NCBI GenBank assembly: GCA_964493245.1 | Contig: CAZBNB010000033.1 | Coordinates: forward strand, 1 to 15,993 | Length of the DNA: 15,993 nucleotides | Source: CAZBNB01 sp964493245 | GTDB lineage: Bacteria; Pseudomonadota; Gammaproteobacteria; Legionellales; Legionellaceae | Direction: 5' to 3' | Shown here: positions 7,780 to 15,006 of the stretch, piece by piece | How positions within the stretch are numbered: position 1 is the stretch's first letter | Layout of the letters: each line of letters starts with the position of its first letter | Notes under the pieces: model-generated | The model's input: only the letters and a program-made list of their open reading frames with translations | The model's database searches: none | Told to the model about the DNA's origin: nothing | Position numbers and translations under genes: made by a program

Positions 7780-8526
7780 TTATCCTATTTTCCTAATTCC
7801 ACACTGTGGGGATTTTGTGGGGATGGCGTGGATTCCACCTTGTTTTACTCTCAGAATTGTCAGCTCTTTACTTTCTTGTCTGCTTTGAATAATTAAATTC
7901 GCAGCCTTCAATAAATTGCCTAATTCAGCTTGAGAGTAATGTGTGGTGATTCTACCAGAACGATGCCCTAACAGATCCTGTCTATCCTCATAACTTACTC
8001 CGGCGGCTCGAAGCCTTCTTCCAAAGGTGTGTTTTAAATCATGGACCCGCAGATCACCCAGATTTGCTTTGGTACGCGCATTTCGCCACGCAGTATTATT
8101 CATGCGTGTAATGGGTCGTCCATGATAAGAAAACACATATTCGGAGTGAATGCCTCTGACATCCTCAATGACCGCTTTTGCTTCATCATTGAGGATGACA
8201 AGCCTGTCTTCCCCGTTTTTCACTAATTGTCTTATTTCCCCACCCCGATTGATGTAGCTAGGGATAATGAAGACACTGGTTCTCAGACTTGGAACATATT
8301 TTTCCCACTCCCATCTTAGCTGACAGACTTCTTGTTCTCGACAACCGGTGTTGACCTTAAATCGAGCCATTTGATTTAAATGAAGCGGTAAAACCTCAAG
8401 TAATCTGGATTGCTCTGCCCAAGACAAAGGTAAGGGTGGGCGTGCATCTTTAACAGGCAATAATTTTATTTTAGGGGCGACATGTAGCCATGTTAAACCA
8501 TTCTCATCTGATGTGGTCAAGCAATT
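7780..8526 (-). pseudogene. int: Tyrosine-recombinase integrase, N-terminus lost
   Basis: About 246 codons encode the C-terminal catalytic domain of a phage/island integrase. Visible active-site residues, numbered from the TTG at 8520, are Arg61 (NTGCREQEV), His160 and Lys163 in HDLKHTFGRRL (many relatives have HDLRHT), His186 in LLGHRSG and the nucleophile Tyr195 in THYS. The reading frame begins abruptly where an IS3-type end (about 8527) abuts it, so the arm-binding and core-binding N-terminal domains, usually over 100 residues, are missing. A TTG could start a shortened product but no ribosome binding site supports it. The gene lies 43 bases from tRNA-Arg and points towards it, as is normal for this class of island. 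Confidence 0.85.
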
Positions 8527-8635
8527 TGATACACACTAGTTAAGCGACTTTTTTAAATTGCATTAAGTAATCCCTTTCAAACTGATTAGGCGACATATAT
8601 CCTAAAAAGGAATGCAGGCGCTTACTGTTATAATG
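8527..8635 (-). mobile_element. Remnant of an IS3-family insertion sequence (3' end)
   Basis: The minus strand encodes YNSKRLHSFLGYMSPNQFE, the C-terminal signature of IS3-family OrfB (DDE) transposases (YN..R.H..LGY.SP..F), then a stop and a terminus starting TG at about 8527. Only about 30 transposase codons remain; the catalytic core and the other end are gone. The simplest history is insertion into the integrase gene, then a deletion running from inside the element into the neighbouring gene at 8636. Confidence 0.75.
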
Positions 8636-8875
8636 ATGTGGTTCAACGTATAAGGTTTCCGCCAATGATTGGTAACTAATGCCTCTTTTGATTCCAACAA
8701 GCGAAGTAGTGGCATCCATATAAGGTCTTATGCCTAGCAAGTAAGTAACCTGCTGAAGATAGGGTAACCCCATTAATGCACTAAGTTCTTGTGAAGTTAT
8801 TTTTAAATAACCATGCATAAAAATATCCAAATTTCTCGTTTTTATATTGTTTTTATGATAAATTGAACTCAACAA
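8636..8875 (-). pseudogene. Truncated short conserved gene, fused in frame to the IS3 remnant
   Basis: The first about 80 codons (ATG 8875, or ATG 8818 giving MHGYLKITSQELSAL) are not transposase-like. They include SQELSALMGLPYLQQVTYLLGIRPYMD and GIKRGISYQSLAETLYVEPH, which has the look of a small helix-turn-helix or element-control protein. I cannot assign a family firmly. After ...YVEPH the frame runs into transposase sequence, so the 111-residue open frame is a chimera produced by a deletion. It is divergent from the S24 repressor at 8971, the position where a Cro-, Rep- or excision-type gene is usually found in such islands. Confidence 0.6.
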
Positions 8876-8895
8876 ACATATTTATTGTCACTTTA

Positions 8896-8925
8896 CGTGC
8901 TAATTAATGCTTATGATATAGCACG
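8896..8925. promoter_or_regulatory. Candidate repressor operator between divergent genes
   Basis: CGTGCTA (8896-8902) and TAGCACG (8919-8925) form a 7-bp inverted repeat with a 16-base AT-rich centre, in the intergenic region between the truncated gene and the S24 repressor. Its location suits an operator bound by that repressor. Binding is inferred. Confidence 0.4.
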
Positions 8926-8970
8926 ATTTGTGGTTAATCAAGAGTGATTTCAATTTTTTTAGGGGGAATA

Positions 8971-9639
8971 GTGTCCACGATTAAAGAAAAAATTGGCCAA
9001 CGAATTTATGAGGCACGTAAAGCAAAGGGATTGAGCCAACAAGGGTTGGCAAATTTGACCATCGATCTCAAACAATCGAGAATTAATAACTGGGAAAATG
9101 GGCTACGCACCCCTGGGCCTGAAGAAATTAAACAGTTGGCTAATGCGTTAGAAGTACCCGCGGCTTTTTTAATGTGTTTATCGGATGAAAAACAAGAGAA
9201 CCAAACTAAAAAACTCAGCCGATTGCTTCCCTTATTTGATCCCCATCAAGCATGTAATACTGCACATTATTTCAAAGAACTACGTGAGCAAGGTGAATTG
9301 GAGGGTGTCATTTTAATTTCCGCAAGCACTCAGTTATTACCAAAATTAGGTGCGGATACATTTGCATTAAAAATGTCCAATGACAGCATGATGCCGGAAT
9401 TTAGACCAAATGATATTTTGGTGATTGATTCATCTGCTGCACCAGAGCCTGGTAATTATGTAGCAGTTAAAATGAGTAGAAAATTAGAGGTTATTATCTG
9501 TCAGTATAAGAAACTGTCTTATAATTCATCTGAATTTGAACTACTGACTCTGAATGATCATTGGCCGAATATAAAGGTGGCCGATGATGTTGATGTTGAG
9601 ATTGTCGGGAAAGTAGTACAGTGCATGCGGGGGGTTTAG
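8971..9639 (+). CDS. CI/S24-type transcriptional repressor (HTH plus LexA-like domain)
   Basis: This 222-residue DNA-binding protein has an HTH_3 domain at residues about 5-65 (IYEARKAKGLSQQGLA ... SRINNWENGLRTPGPEEIKQLA) and an S24 peptidase-like C-terminal domain from about 125 (LKMSNDSMMPEFRPNDILVID). The candidate nucleophile is Ser139 in NDSMMP. The catalytic lysine is not obvious: where relatives read F-K-R-Y this protein has I-C-Q-Y (Cys177). I also see no clear Ala-Gly or Cys-Gly cleavage site. It may therefore be a stable, non-SOS repressor. GTG 8971 is chosen because AGGGGG lies 5 bases upstream; the 9 codons before it overlap that site. It is probably the island's lysogeny-type regulator. 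Confidence 0.87.
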   Translation: MSTIKEKIGQRIYEARKAKGLSQQGLANLTIDLKQSRINNWENGLRTPGPEEIKQLANALEVPAAFLMCLSDEKQENQTKKLSRLLPLFDPHQACNTAHYFKELREQGELEGVILISASTQLLPKLGADTFALKMSNDSMMPEFRPNDILVIDSSAAPEPGNYVAVKMSRKLEVIICQYKKLSYNSSEFELLTLNDHWPNIKVADDVDVEIVGKVVQCMRGV

Positions 9640-9690
9640 ACAATAGTGACAAAGCTTAACGATCACGAATTTCAAAATAGGTAGAGTGAA

Positions 9691-10743
9691 GTGAATAACA
9701 AAGATCTAAATACGAGTCTTTTTAAAGACATAGCATTGTTAATTGAATCGACAAAATCCCATGTTGCCCGTTCAGTAAACTCCTCAATCATTCATTTGTA
9801 TTGGAGAATTGGTGAGCGAGTTCACCGAGAAATATTAAAGACAGATAGGGCAGAATATGGTGCCGAGGTTATAAAACAATTATCAAAAGAGCTTAGCTCG
9901 ATTTATGGTCGTGGTTTTGATTCTAGAGCTTTATTTAGAATGGTCAGATTTGCCAAACTTTTTCCAGAAGAGCAAATAGTGGTGACACTGTCGCCACTAT
10001 TGTCATGGTCACATTTTATAGAACTCATTTCACTTGAAGATGAGATAAAAAGAAAGTTTTACATGGAAATGTGCAGAGTGGAGCATTGGACGGTTAGAGA
10101 TCTCCGCAAAAAAATTAGTAGCATGTTGTACGAGCGAACCATGCTTTCTCACCAGCCTGAAACGATTGTTGAGCAAAATTTATCCCAATTAAATGCTAAT
10201 GATGAACTATCACAAGAGCTTGTATTCCGCGATCCCTATGTCCTAGATTTTTTAAATCTGCCTTCACCATTTAGTGAGAAAGATTTGGAAAATGCTATTT
10301 TGGATGAATTATCAAAATTTTTACATGAGCTTGGAACAGATTTTTGCTTTATCGCACGGCAAAAACGAATAACGATTGATCATGAGGATTATTATATTGA
10401 TCTTCTTACTTTTCATAGGGGTCTTCAGAGGCTTATAGCGATTGAATTAAAATTGGGGAAATTTAAAGCCAGTTATAAAGGTCAAATGGAACTGTATTTA
10501 AGATGGTTAGATAAATACGAGAGAAGGGCTCATGAAAATCAACCCTTGGGTTTGATTTTGTGCGCCGAAAAGAAACAAGAACATATTGAGTTGTTGGAAT
10601 TAAATAAAAGCGGCATACATGTTGCTCAATATTTAACAGAGCTTCCATCAAAGAAAGTTCTTGAGGAAAAATTACATAAGGTAATAAAAATTGCACAAGA
10701 GAAGATAGCGCGGATGATTGGTCAAGATAATCATGACAAATAA
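9691..10743 (+). CDS. DUF1016 / YhcG-family PD-(D/E)XK nuclease-like protein
   Basis: This 350-residue protein has the two-part DUF1016 layout. The N-terminal domain (about 1-160) contains YWRIGERVHREI, AEYGAEVIKQLSKELSSIYGRGFDSRALFRMVRFA and LSWSHFIELI. The C-terminal nuclease fold (about 200-340) shows the catalytic set YYIDLLTF (Asp), AIELKLGKF (Glu-x-Lys) and GQMELYL (Gln). Such proteins are frequent on mobile elements and near restriction systems, and their exact role is unsettled. GTG 9691 starts 51 bases after the repressor stop on the same strand, so the two may be cotranscribed. No methyltransferase or specificity subunit is nearby. Confidence 0.88.
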   Translation: MNNKDLNTSLFKDIALLIESTKSHVARSVNSSIIHLYWRIGERVHREILKTDRAEYGAEVIKQLSKELSSIYGRGFDSRALFRMVRFAKLFPEEQIVVTLSPLLSWSHFIELISLEDEIKRKFYMEMCRVEHWTVRDLRKKISSMLYERTMLSHQPETIVEQNLSQLNANDELSQELVFRDPYVLDFLNLPSPFSEKDLENAILDELSKFLHELGTDFCFIARQKRITIDHEDYYIDLLTFHRGLQRLIAIELKLGKFKASYKGQMELYLRWLDKYERRAHENQPLGLILCAEKKQEHIELLELNKSGIHVAQYLTELPSKKVLEEKLHKVIKIAQEKIARMIGQDNHDK

Positions 10744-10811
10744 TAACTGTGTCATAAATTGTGGCATGGCTGTGGCCCAGTGGGGGTTATTCTGTATTTG
10801 AGAGAAAAAGT

Positions 10812-11906
10812 ATGAGCATTCAGTTTGAAAAAGCCAACATAAATCACATTGATATTATTTTTAATTGGCTTGCAGAGCCTTTTGTTCAAGAATTTTGGGA
10901 TAATACGCAGGGCCATAAAGACGATATTTTAAATTTTGTTAATGGTAGAACAGAGCCTTCAAACTACTGCGACGGCAAGTATGTTTATTGGATAGCTAGC
11001 TGTAATGGACATCCGTTCGCAATGCTGATGACAATCCAAGAAACAGCAGAAGATCATGTCGATGATATTAAATTAAATCACCTTTCAAAAACAGGTCGTA
11101 CTTACGGTATCGATTACATGATCGGAGATAAAAATTTTTTTGGCAAGGGCTATGGCGCAAAAACATTATCGGAATTTCTTGGTTTTTTTAGAAGAGAATT
11201 TGATGTATCAGCGGATATATTCATAATCGACCCTGCTATCGATAACGAACGAGCAAAGCATGTCTACATGAAAGCAGGCTTTGAATATATTGCAGATTTT
11301 GTAATGGGTGGAGATTGTAGTGGTGCAGGTCAAGCCCATCATTTATTAATTAAACGATTTGCTCCTACTGTTAAATTATTACCTGCAACGATTGCTGATT
11401 ATCCTACCATTCAGAACATGGCAAGATTTTACGTATACGATAGAACAGCCTGCATGGGCTGGGAATGCCCTGAGAGTGGGTTATTCGAATGCATAGACTT
11501 TAAGCATTATTTCGAAAACTCTGATGAGAAAGCGTTTTTAATAAGGGTATCAGACGAAATAGCGGGCTTTGTACTGTTGGATAAAATGCATTTACTTGAA
11601 CCAGTTGATTGGAACATGGGGGAATTTTTCGTTCTTGCGAAATTTCAAGGAAAAGGTGTTGCAAGCATGGTAGCTCAAGAAATATTCAAAGAACATCCAG
11701 GTAAATGGTCAATAGCTGTAATGCCAGAAAATATCAAAGCAGTAAAATTTTGGCGAAAAATTATCGCTCAAGCCACCCATGGTGATTATAAAGAGGTTTT
11801 TAAAACAGCGGATGAATTAAGAAGCACAAAAATTCCTGATCCTTATGCAATGAACGTGTTTACTTTTGATATTAATCATCATGTTTTTGTCGGAGATGTT
11901 GCATGA
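10812..11906 (+). CDS. Double GNAT acetyltransferase, first half AAC(6')-like
   Basis: This 364-residue protein is two acetyl-CoA-dependent GNAT domains in tandem. Domain 1 (about 1-187) resembles aminoglycoside 6'-N-acetyltransferases: NWLAEPFVQEFW near the start, YGIDYMIGDKNFFGKGYGAKTL (acetyl-CoA loop GKGYG), then IDPAIDNERAKHVYMKAGFEY. Domain 2 (about 188-364) has its own loop in FFVLAKFQGKGVASMVAQEIF and NIKAVKFWRKI. The substrate of domain 2 cannot be told. ATG 10812 follows GAGAGAAAAAGT; an upstream frame to 10761 adds 17 unlikely residues. It is the first gene of the cargo operon, and its stop overlaps the next start (ATGA). Aminoglycoside modification is plausible but unproven. Confidence 0.85.
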   Translation: MSIQFEKANINHIDIIFNWLAEPFVQEFWDNTQGHKDDILNFVNGRTEPSNYCDGKYVYWIASCNGHPFAMLMTIQETAEDHVDDIKLNHLSKTGRTYGIDYMIGDKNFFGKGYGAKTLSEFLGFFRREFDVSADIFIIDPAIDNERAKHVYMKAGFEYIADFVMGGDCSGAGQAHHLLIKRFAPTVKLLPATIADYPTIQNMARFYVYDRTACMGWECPESGLFECIDFKHYFENSDEKAFLIRVSDEIAGFVLLDKMHLLEPVDWNMGEFFVLAKFQGKGVASMVAQEIFKEHPGKWSIAVMPENIKAVKFWRKIIAQATHGDYKEVFKTADELRSTKIPDPYAMNVFTFDINHHVFVGDVA

Positions 11907-12352
11907 TCACCGGCATAAGTCACATCAACATCTCTGTTCAGGATATGGAGCGATCATTTGTATTTTATAAGGATGTTTTGGGCTTTAAGCCTTTATGCAA
12001 ATCCGAGGGAAATGCTTATTTTCTAGCTGGCAATCCTGATGGTCCTAGATGTTTATGGTTTTCTCTAGATTTTGATAGAAACCGTTTAAGAAAACCATCG
12101 CCATGCAATACACATTTCGCATTTAGCGTAGATGATCAGTATTTTGATGCTTTGAGTCAGCGCATAACTCAATCAGGGGCTAAGATTTTTAAAGATAATA
12201 CTTCACCTGGCAAATCGCTTTATTTTTTAGATCCGGATGATCATAAACTTGAAATTCATGTGGGTAATTGGCAGGCTCGAATTCATGCTAAAAAAGCTAA
12301 TCCTGGTAATTGGAAAAATGTGGAGTGGTTTGTATGCACACAACCCACCTAA
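11903..12352 (+). CDS. FosA-like VOC metalloenzyme (glutathione transferase type)
   Basis: This 149-residue VOC/glyoxalase-fold protein follows FosA, the fosfomycin-opening Mn-dependent glutathione transferase, along its length. The metal ligands fit His7 (ISHINIS), His71 (NTHFAF) and Glu117 (HKLEIHVG). Lys97, Ser101, Ser105, Tyr107 (YFLDPDDHKLEIHVG block) and Arg126 match the K+-loop and substrate region of FosA. However, FosA has Thr at position 9 contacting fosfomycin and this protein has Asn, and the usual SEGDS loop reads SPGKS. It may act on a different electrophile. It overlaps the preceding stop by 4 bases and the next gene by 19. Confidence 0.82.
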   Translation: MITGISHINISVQDMERSFVFYKDVLGFKPLCKSEGNAYFLAGNPDGPRCLWFSLDFDRNRLRKPSPCNTHFAFSVDDQYFDALSQRITQSGAKIFKDNTSPGKSLYFLDPDDHKLEIHVGNWQARIHAKKANPGNWKNVEWFVCTQPT

Positions 12353-13332
12353 ATTTACTATGTGAGCGAATGGGTCTTGGTTCTTCACTCATTGCTATTA
12401 CAAGGATCTATGGCGGTTTGCTTCATATCATGTGGCGGCTTAATACCGATAAAGGCTCTTACGCAATCAAGCAGCTATCAAAAGACATTGATCTGAAAAA
12501 TGAGCAGGTCATTAAAAACTATGAAATGAGCGAACAAATTGCTTCACGCTTTATTGCGCAAGGTATACCTGGGGTCTGTGCTATCTCGCAATCCCAAAAA
12601 CATCTTTTTATTATAGATGGAGCTGGTTATCTAGTTTATCCCTGGGTTAATGCAAAAGCTTTAGGTAGAGATGAAATTAACGAAGATCAAGCGTTAATTA
12701 TTGCTCGCCTTCTAGCAAAAATGCACCTCATGAATCTGCACATTGAAGGAATTGGTGAACCTGAATTTGACATTCATGATAGTAAATACCTCACTGATTT
12801 AATCAAGCAGTCAACCCAAATGCAGCTTTCATTCGCTGAAATTTTAAATTCCAGTCGATTTACCCTTCTCGAAATTAATGAAAATTATTTGGGTTCAATT
12901 GAAATTCTGAAAAAGCATACTGTTATCAGTCATGGTGACTTAGACCAAAAAAATGTTTTGTGGACGGATAAAAAGCAACCATTATTAATTGACTGGGAGT
13001 CTGCACGAACATTAAATCCAACATATGAAATTGTAAATGCTGCTCTAGATTGGTCTGGCGTTACAACAGACCTCAATATCAATTTATTTCATGAAATGCT
13101 TAAGTCTTATGCTGAGTCTGGAGGTTTAATTGAAAAACAAACGATTAAAGCAGCTTTTTATGGAGTTATAGGCAATTGGATTAATTGGATGGTTTACAAT
13201 ATTAATCGGGTTATTACTCAGGAGGATCCTGAACAAAGAAATATTGGCTTAGAACAGGTATTGCAAGTATTGCCGACAATTTTAAGAGTAAAAACTTTGA
13301 TGCCAGAATTAATGAATGAGATAACATCATGA
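12334..13332 (+). CDS. APH-family phosphotransferase (aminoglycoside kinase-like)
   Basis: This 332-residue small-molecule kinase has the protein-kinase-like APH fold. The ATP lysine is in YAIKQL (Lys46), the hinge is YLVYPW, the catalytic loop is ISHGDLDQKNVLW (Asp202, Asn207), and the metal-binding aspartate is in LLIDWES (Asp220). These features allow phosphoryl transfer. The substrate could be an aminoglycoside, choline, homoserine or another alcohol. From memory it does not resemble the Legionella spectinomycin kinase APH(9)-Ia outside these motifs. ATG 12334 follows GGAG at the usual distance and is nested in the end of the VOC gene, indicating translational coupling. Its stop overlaps the next start (ATGA). 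Confidence 0.85.
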   Translation: MHTTHLNLLCERMGLGSSLIAITRIYGGLLHIMWRLNTDKGSYAIKQLSKDIDLKNEQVIKNYEMSEQIASRFIAQGIPGVCAISQSQKHLFIIDGAGYLVYPWVNAKALGRDEINEDQALIIARLLAKMHLMNLHIEGIGEPEFDIHDSKYLTDLIKQSTQMQLSFAEILNSSRFTLLEINENYLGSIEILKKHTVISHGDLDQKNVLWTDKKQPLLIDWESARTLNPTYEIVNAALDWSGVTTDLNINLFHEMLKSYAESGGLIEKQTIKAAFYGVIGNWINWMVYNINRVITQEDPEQRNIGLEQVLQVLPTILRVKTLMPELMNEITS

Positions 13333-13808
13333 TCAACATCGACTTTTTAAAAAATCATCCTCACGCTATACCGGCACTTGCAAATATTTGGTATGAAGTT
13401 TTAGGAAAGATTTGGGTACCTGATGTTCCCGTTGAGAATGTGATCGTAAGATTTTCAGATCACTTAAATGACCAAGATTTACCAATCACTTTTGTTGCTT
13501 TAGATAGTGATGTGCCGGTAGGCATGTGTTCTTTACGTGAAAATGATGGCGTACGTCCTGATCTTACTCCTTGGCTTGGCTCGCTTGTTGTGGATCCAAG
13601 ATATCAAAAACAAGGGATCGGCGAAATGTTGGCTGATGCCACAGTCAAAAAAGCAAAAGAGCTTGGCTTTGAAAAACTTTATTTATTCGCTTTTGATCCT
13701 ACCATACCTGAGTATTATGAGCGCCTTGGATGGAAGAAAATTGGTATGGATGAATTTAAATCCTACCCTATAACGGTGATGGGAATAAATTGTAATATAA
13801 AACAATGA
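13329..13808 (+). CDS. GNAT-family N-acetyltransferase
   Basis: This 159-residue single GNAT domain has a typical acetyl-CoA site: SLVVDPRYQKQGIGEML (residues 85-101) after a central beta strand, followed by KAKELGFEKLYLFAF and YERLGWKKIG. It transfers an acetyl group from acetyl-CoA to an amine; the acceptor is unknown. Third gene of the enzyme operon to carry this fold if both halves of the first gene are counted. The start codon overlaps the kinase stop by 4 bases and the next gene follows 9 bases after its stop. Confidence 0.88.
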   Translation: MINIDFLKNHPHAIPALANIWYEVLGKIWVPDVPVENVIVRFSDHLNDQDLPITFVALDSDVPVGMCSLRENDGVRPDLTPWLGSLVVDPRYQKQGIGEMLADATVKKAKELGFEKLYLFAFDPTIPEYYERLGWKKIGMDEFKSYPITVMGINCNIKQ

Positions 13809-13817
13809 GATAGAAAA

Positions 13818-14459
13818 ATGATACAGATCGTATTTTTATTCTATGAAGGTATGACAGCCCTTGATGCAATAGGTCCTCATGAAGTTTTATCTCGCATACC
13901 TGGTGCTACAGTGAAACGAGTAAGTGCCATTCCTGGAGATATTCATACTTGTTCAGAACTGGTTTTAAAAACCGAATATGAACTATCCGAATTATCCCAT
14001 GCAGATGTATTAGTGGTTCCTGGTGGGGGAAAAGCCACAGCCTTGCGTGAATATCCTGATATTCTTGAATGGATTCGCCAAATCCATGCAACTACTGCAT
14101 GGACTACCTCTGTTTGCACAGGTAGCCTTATTTTAGGTGCCGCAGGGATTTTATCTGGCATACGTGCTACTACCCACTGGGCTGTGATGGATCGCTTAAA
14201 AACTTGGGGTGCAATACCGATCGAACATCGCGTGGTAGAAGATGGCAATATTATCACCGCTGCAGGTGTTTCTGCCGGTCTTGATATGGCCTTGGTTCTT
14301 ACTGCCAAACTTGCAGGCCAACCACTTGCTGAAACACTACAACTGGGACTTGAATATGATCCTGCACCACCTTTTGACGCTGGTAGTCCTAAAAAAGCTA
14401 ATTCTGCATTGGTAGAAGGACTAAAAGCAAGATTACTTGAACGATTTGAGCCTGCTTAA
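13818..14459 (+). CDS. DJ-1/PfpI-family protein, isonitrile hydratase-like
   Basis: This 213-residue cytoplasmic protein has the DJ-1/PfpI fold. The conserved acid is in AIGPHEVL (Glu22), the strand with VLVVPGGGKA precedes the nucleophile elbow, and the reactive cysteine is in TTSVCTGSLILGAAG (Cys100), followed by TTHW and AAGVSAGLDMAL. The SVCTGS...ATTHW...AGVSAGLDMAL pattern is that of isonitrile hydratase (InhA) and related AraC-like amidotransferase domains. The protein ends without an AraC DNA-binding domain, so an enzyme is favoured. Hydration of an isonitrile would detoxify some natural antibiotics; the real substrate is unknown. Its TAA overlaps the next ATG by one base. Confidence 0.87.
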   Translation: MIQIVFLFYEGMTALDAIGPHEVLSRIPGATVKRVSAIPGDIHTCSELVLKTEYELSELSHADVLVVPGGGKATALREYPDILEWIRQIHATTAWTTSVCTGSLILGAAGILSGIRATTHWAVMDRLKTWGAIPIEHRVVEDGNIITAAGVSAGLDMALVLTAKLAGQPLAETLQLGLEYDPAPPFDAGSPKKANSALVEGLKARLLERFEPA

Positions 14460-14866
14460 TGGTTAACAGTGATAAATGGGATAAGCTAGCTGAGTGGATG
14501 GAAAAACTTCATATCAATGAAGACGAGCTCATCGAAAAATTTATTATAGGCAGTGGCAAAGGGGGGCAAAAGTTACATAAAACAGCTTCAACTGTCTACT
14601 TGAAACATATTCCGTCTGGCATTGAGATAAAATGCCAGGAGTCCAGAAGCCGTGAAGACAATCGCTATTTTGCAAGAGTGCGGTTATGTGAAAAATGCCA
14701 TGCAATTGTCAGTGATGAAAAAACCAAAGAACAACAAAGGATAGAAAAACTAAAACGTCAAAAAAAGCGTCGCTCAAGGCGTTCTAAGCAGAAAATGCTA
14801 GATGAAAAGTCGAAGCAAGGTCAACTTAAGAGCCTGAGACAAAAGCCCACTTCAGAAGAGGGATGA
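14459..14866 (+). CDS. Release-factor-like ribosome rescue protein (RF-1 domain, GGQ)
   Basis: This 135-residue protein contains the peptidyl-tRNA hydrolysis motif GSGKGGQKLHKTAS (GGQ at residues 35-37), lacks the codon-recognition domains of RF1/RF2, and ends in a Lys/Arg-rich tail (RQKKRRSRRSKQK). This is the layout of ArfB/YaeJ-type and mtRF-R-type rescue factors, in which a basic tail helps bind an mRNA-poor ribosome. After GGQ most relatives have K-x-N-K-T, whereas this protein has K-L-H-K-T. The ATG overlaps the PfpI stop (TAATG), so it is the last gene of the operon. It could free ribosomes stalled by the agents that the upstream enzymes modify. Its first 51 bases are repeated, inverted, at the window end. 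Confidence 0.87.
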   Translation: MVNSDKWDKLAEWMEKLHINEDELIEKFIIGSGKGGQKLHKTASTVYLKHIPSGIEIKCQESRSREDNRYFARVRLCEKCHAIVSDEKTKEQQRIEKLKRQKKRRSRRSKQKMLDEKSKQGQLKSLRQKPTSEEG

Positions 14867-14916
14867 TGCGACAAAAAAACACAGTGACGCAACCGTGCCT
14901 TGAGTGTGACCGCGCT

Positions 14917-14936
14917 CTGCCGTTCTAGGCAGTTTT
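14917..14936 (+). terminator. Probable intrinsic terminator of the cargo operon
   Basis: CTGCC and GGCAG form a 5-bp stem with a six-base loop, directly followed by TTTT, 50 bases after the last stop codon of the operon. The stem and U-run are short, so termination may be partial. Confidence 0.5.
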
Positions 14937-15006
14937 AGGCCGTTTTTCAGTGATTTGATGCATCACAAGGTATTGATTTTAAAGGACTTTGAAATGGGAG
15001 TACTTC

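Noticed and set aside
10741..10811. Promoter for the cargo operon
   Set aside because: The best pair (TTGTGG at 10759 and TATTCT at 10788) is 23 bases apart, too far for a sigma-70 promoter, so none is annotated.
13943..14308. Minus-strand 121-codon frame opposite the PfpI-like gene
   Set aside because: The plus-strand gene has a clear family match and conserved catalytic residues; this is its antisense shadow.
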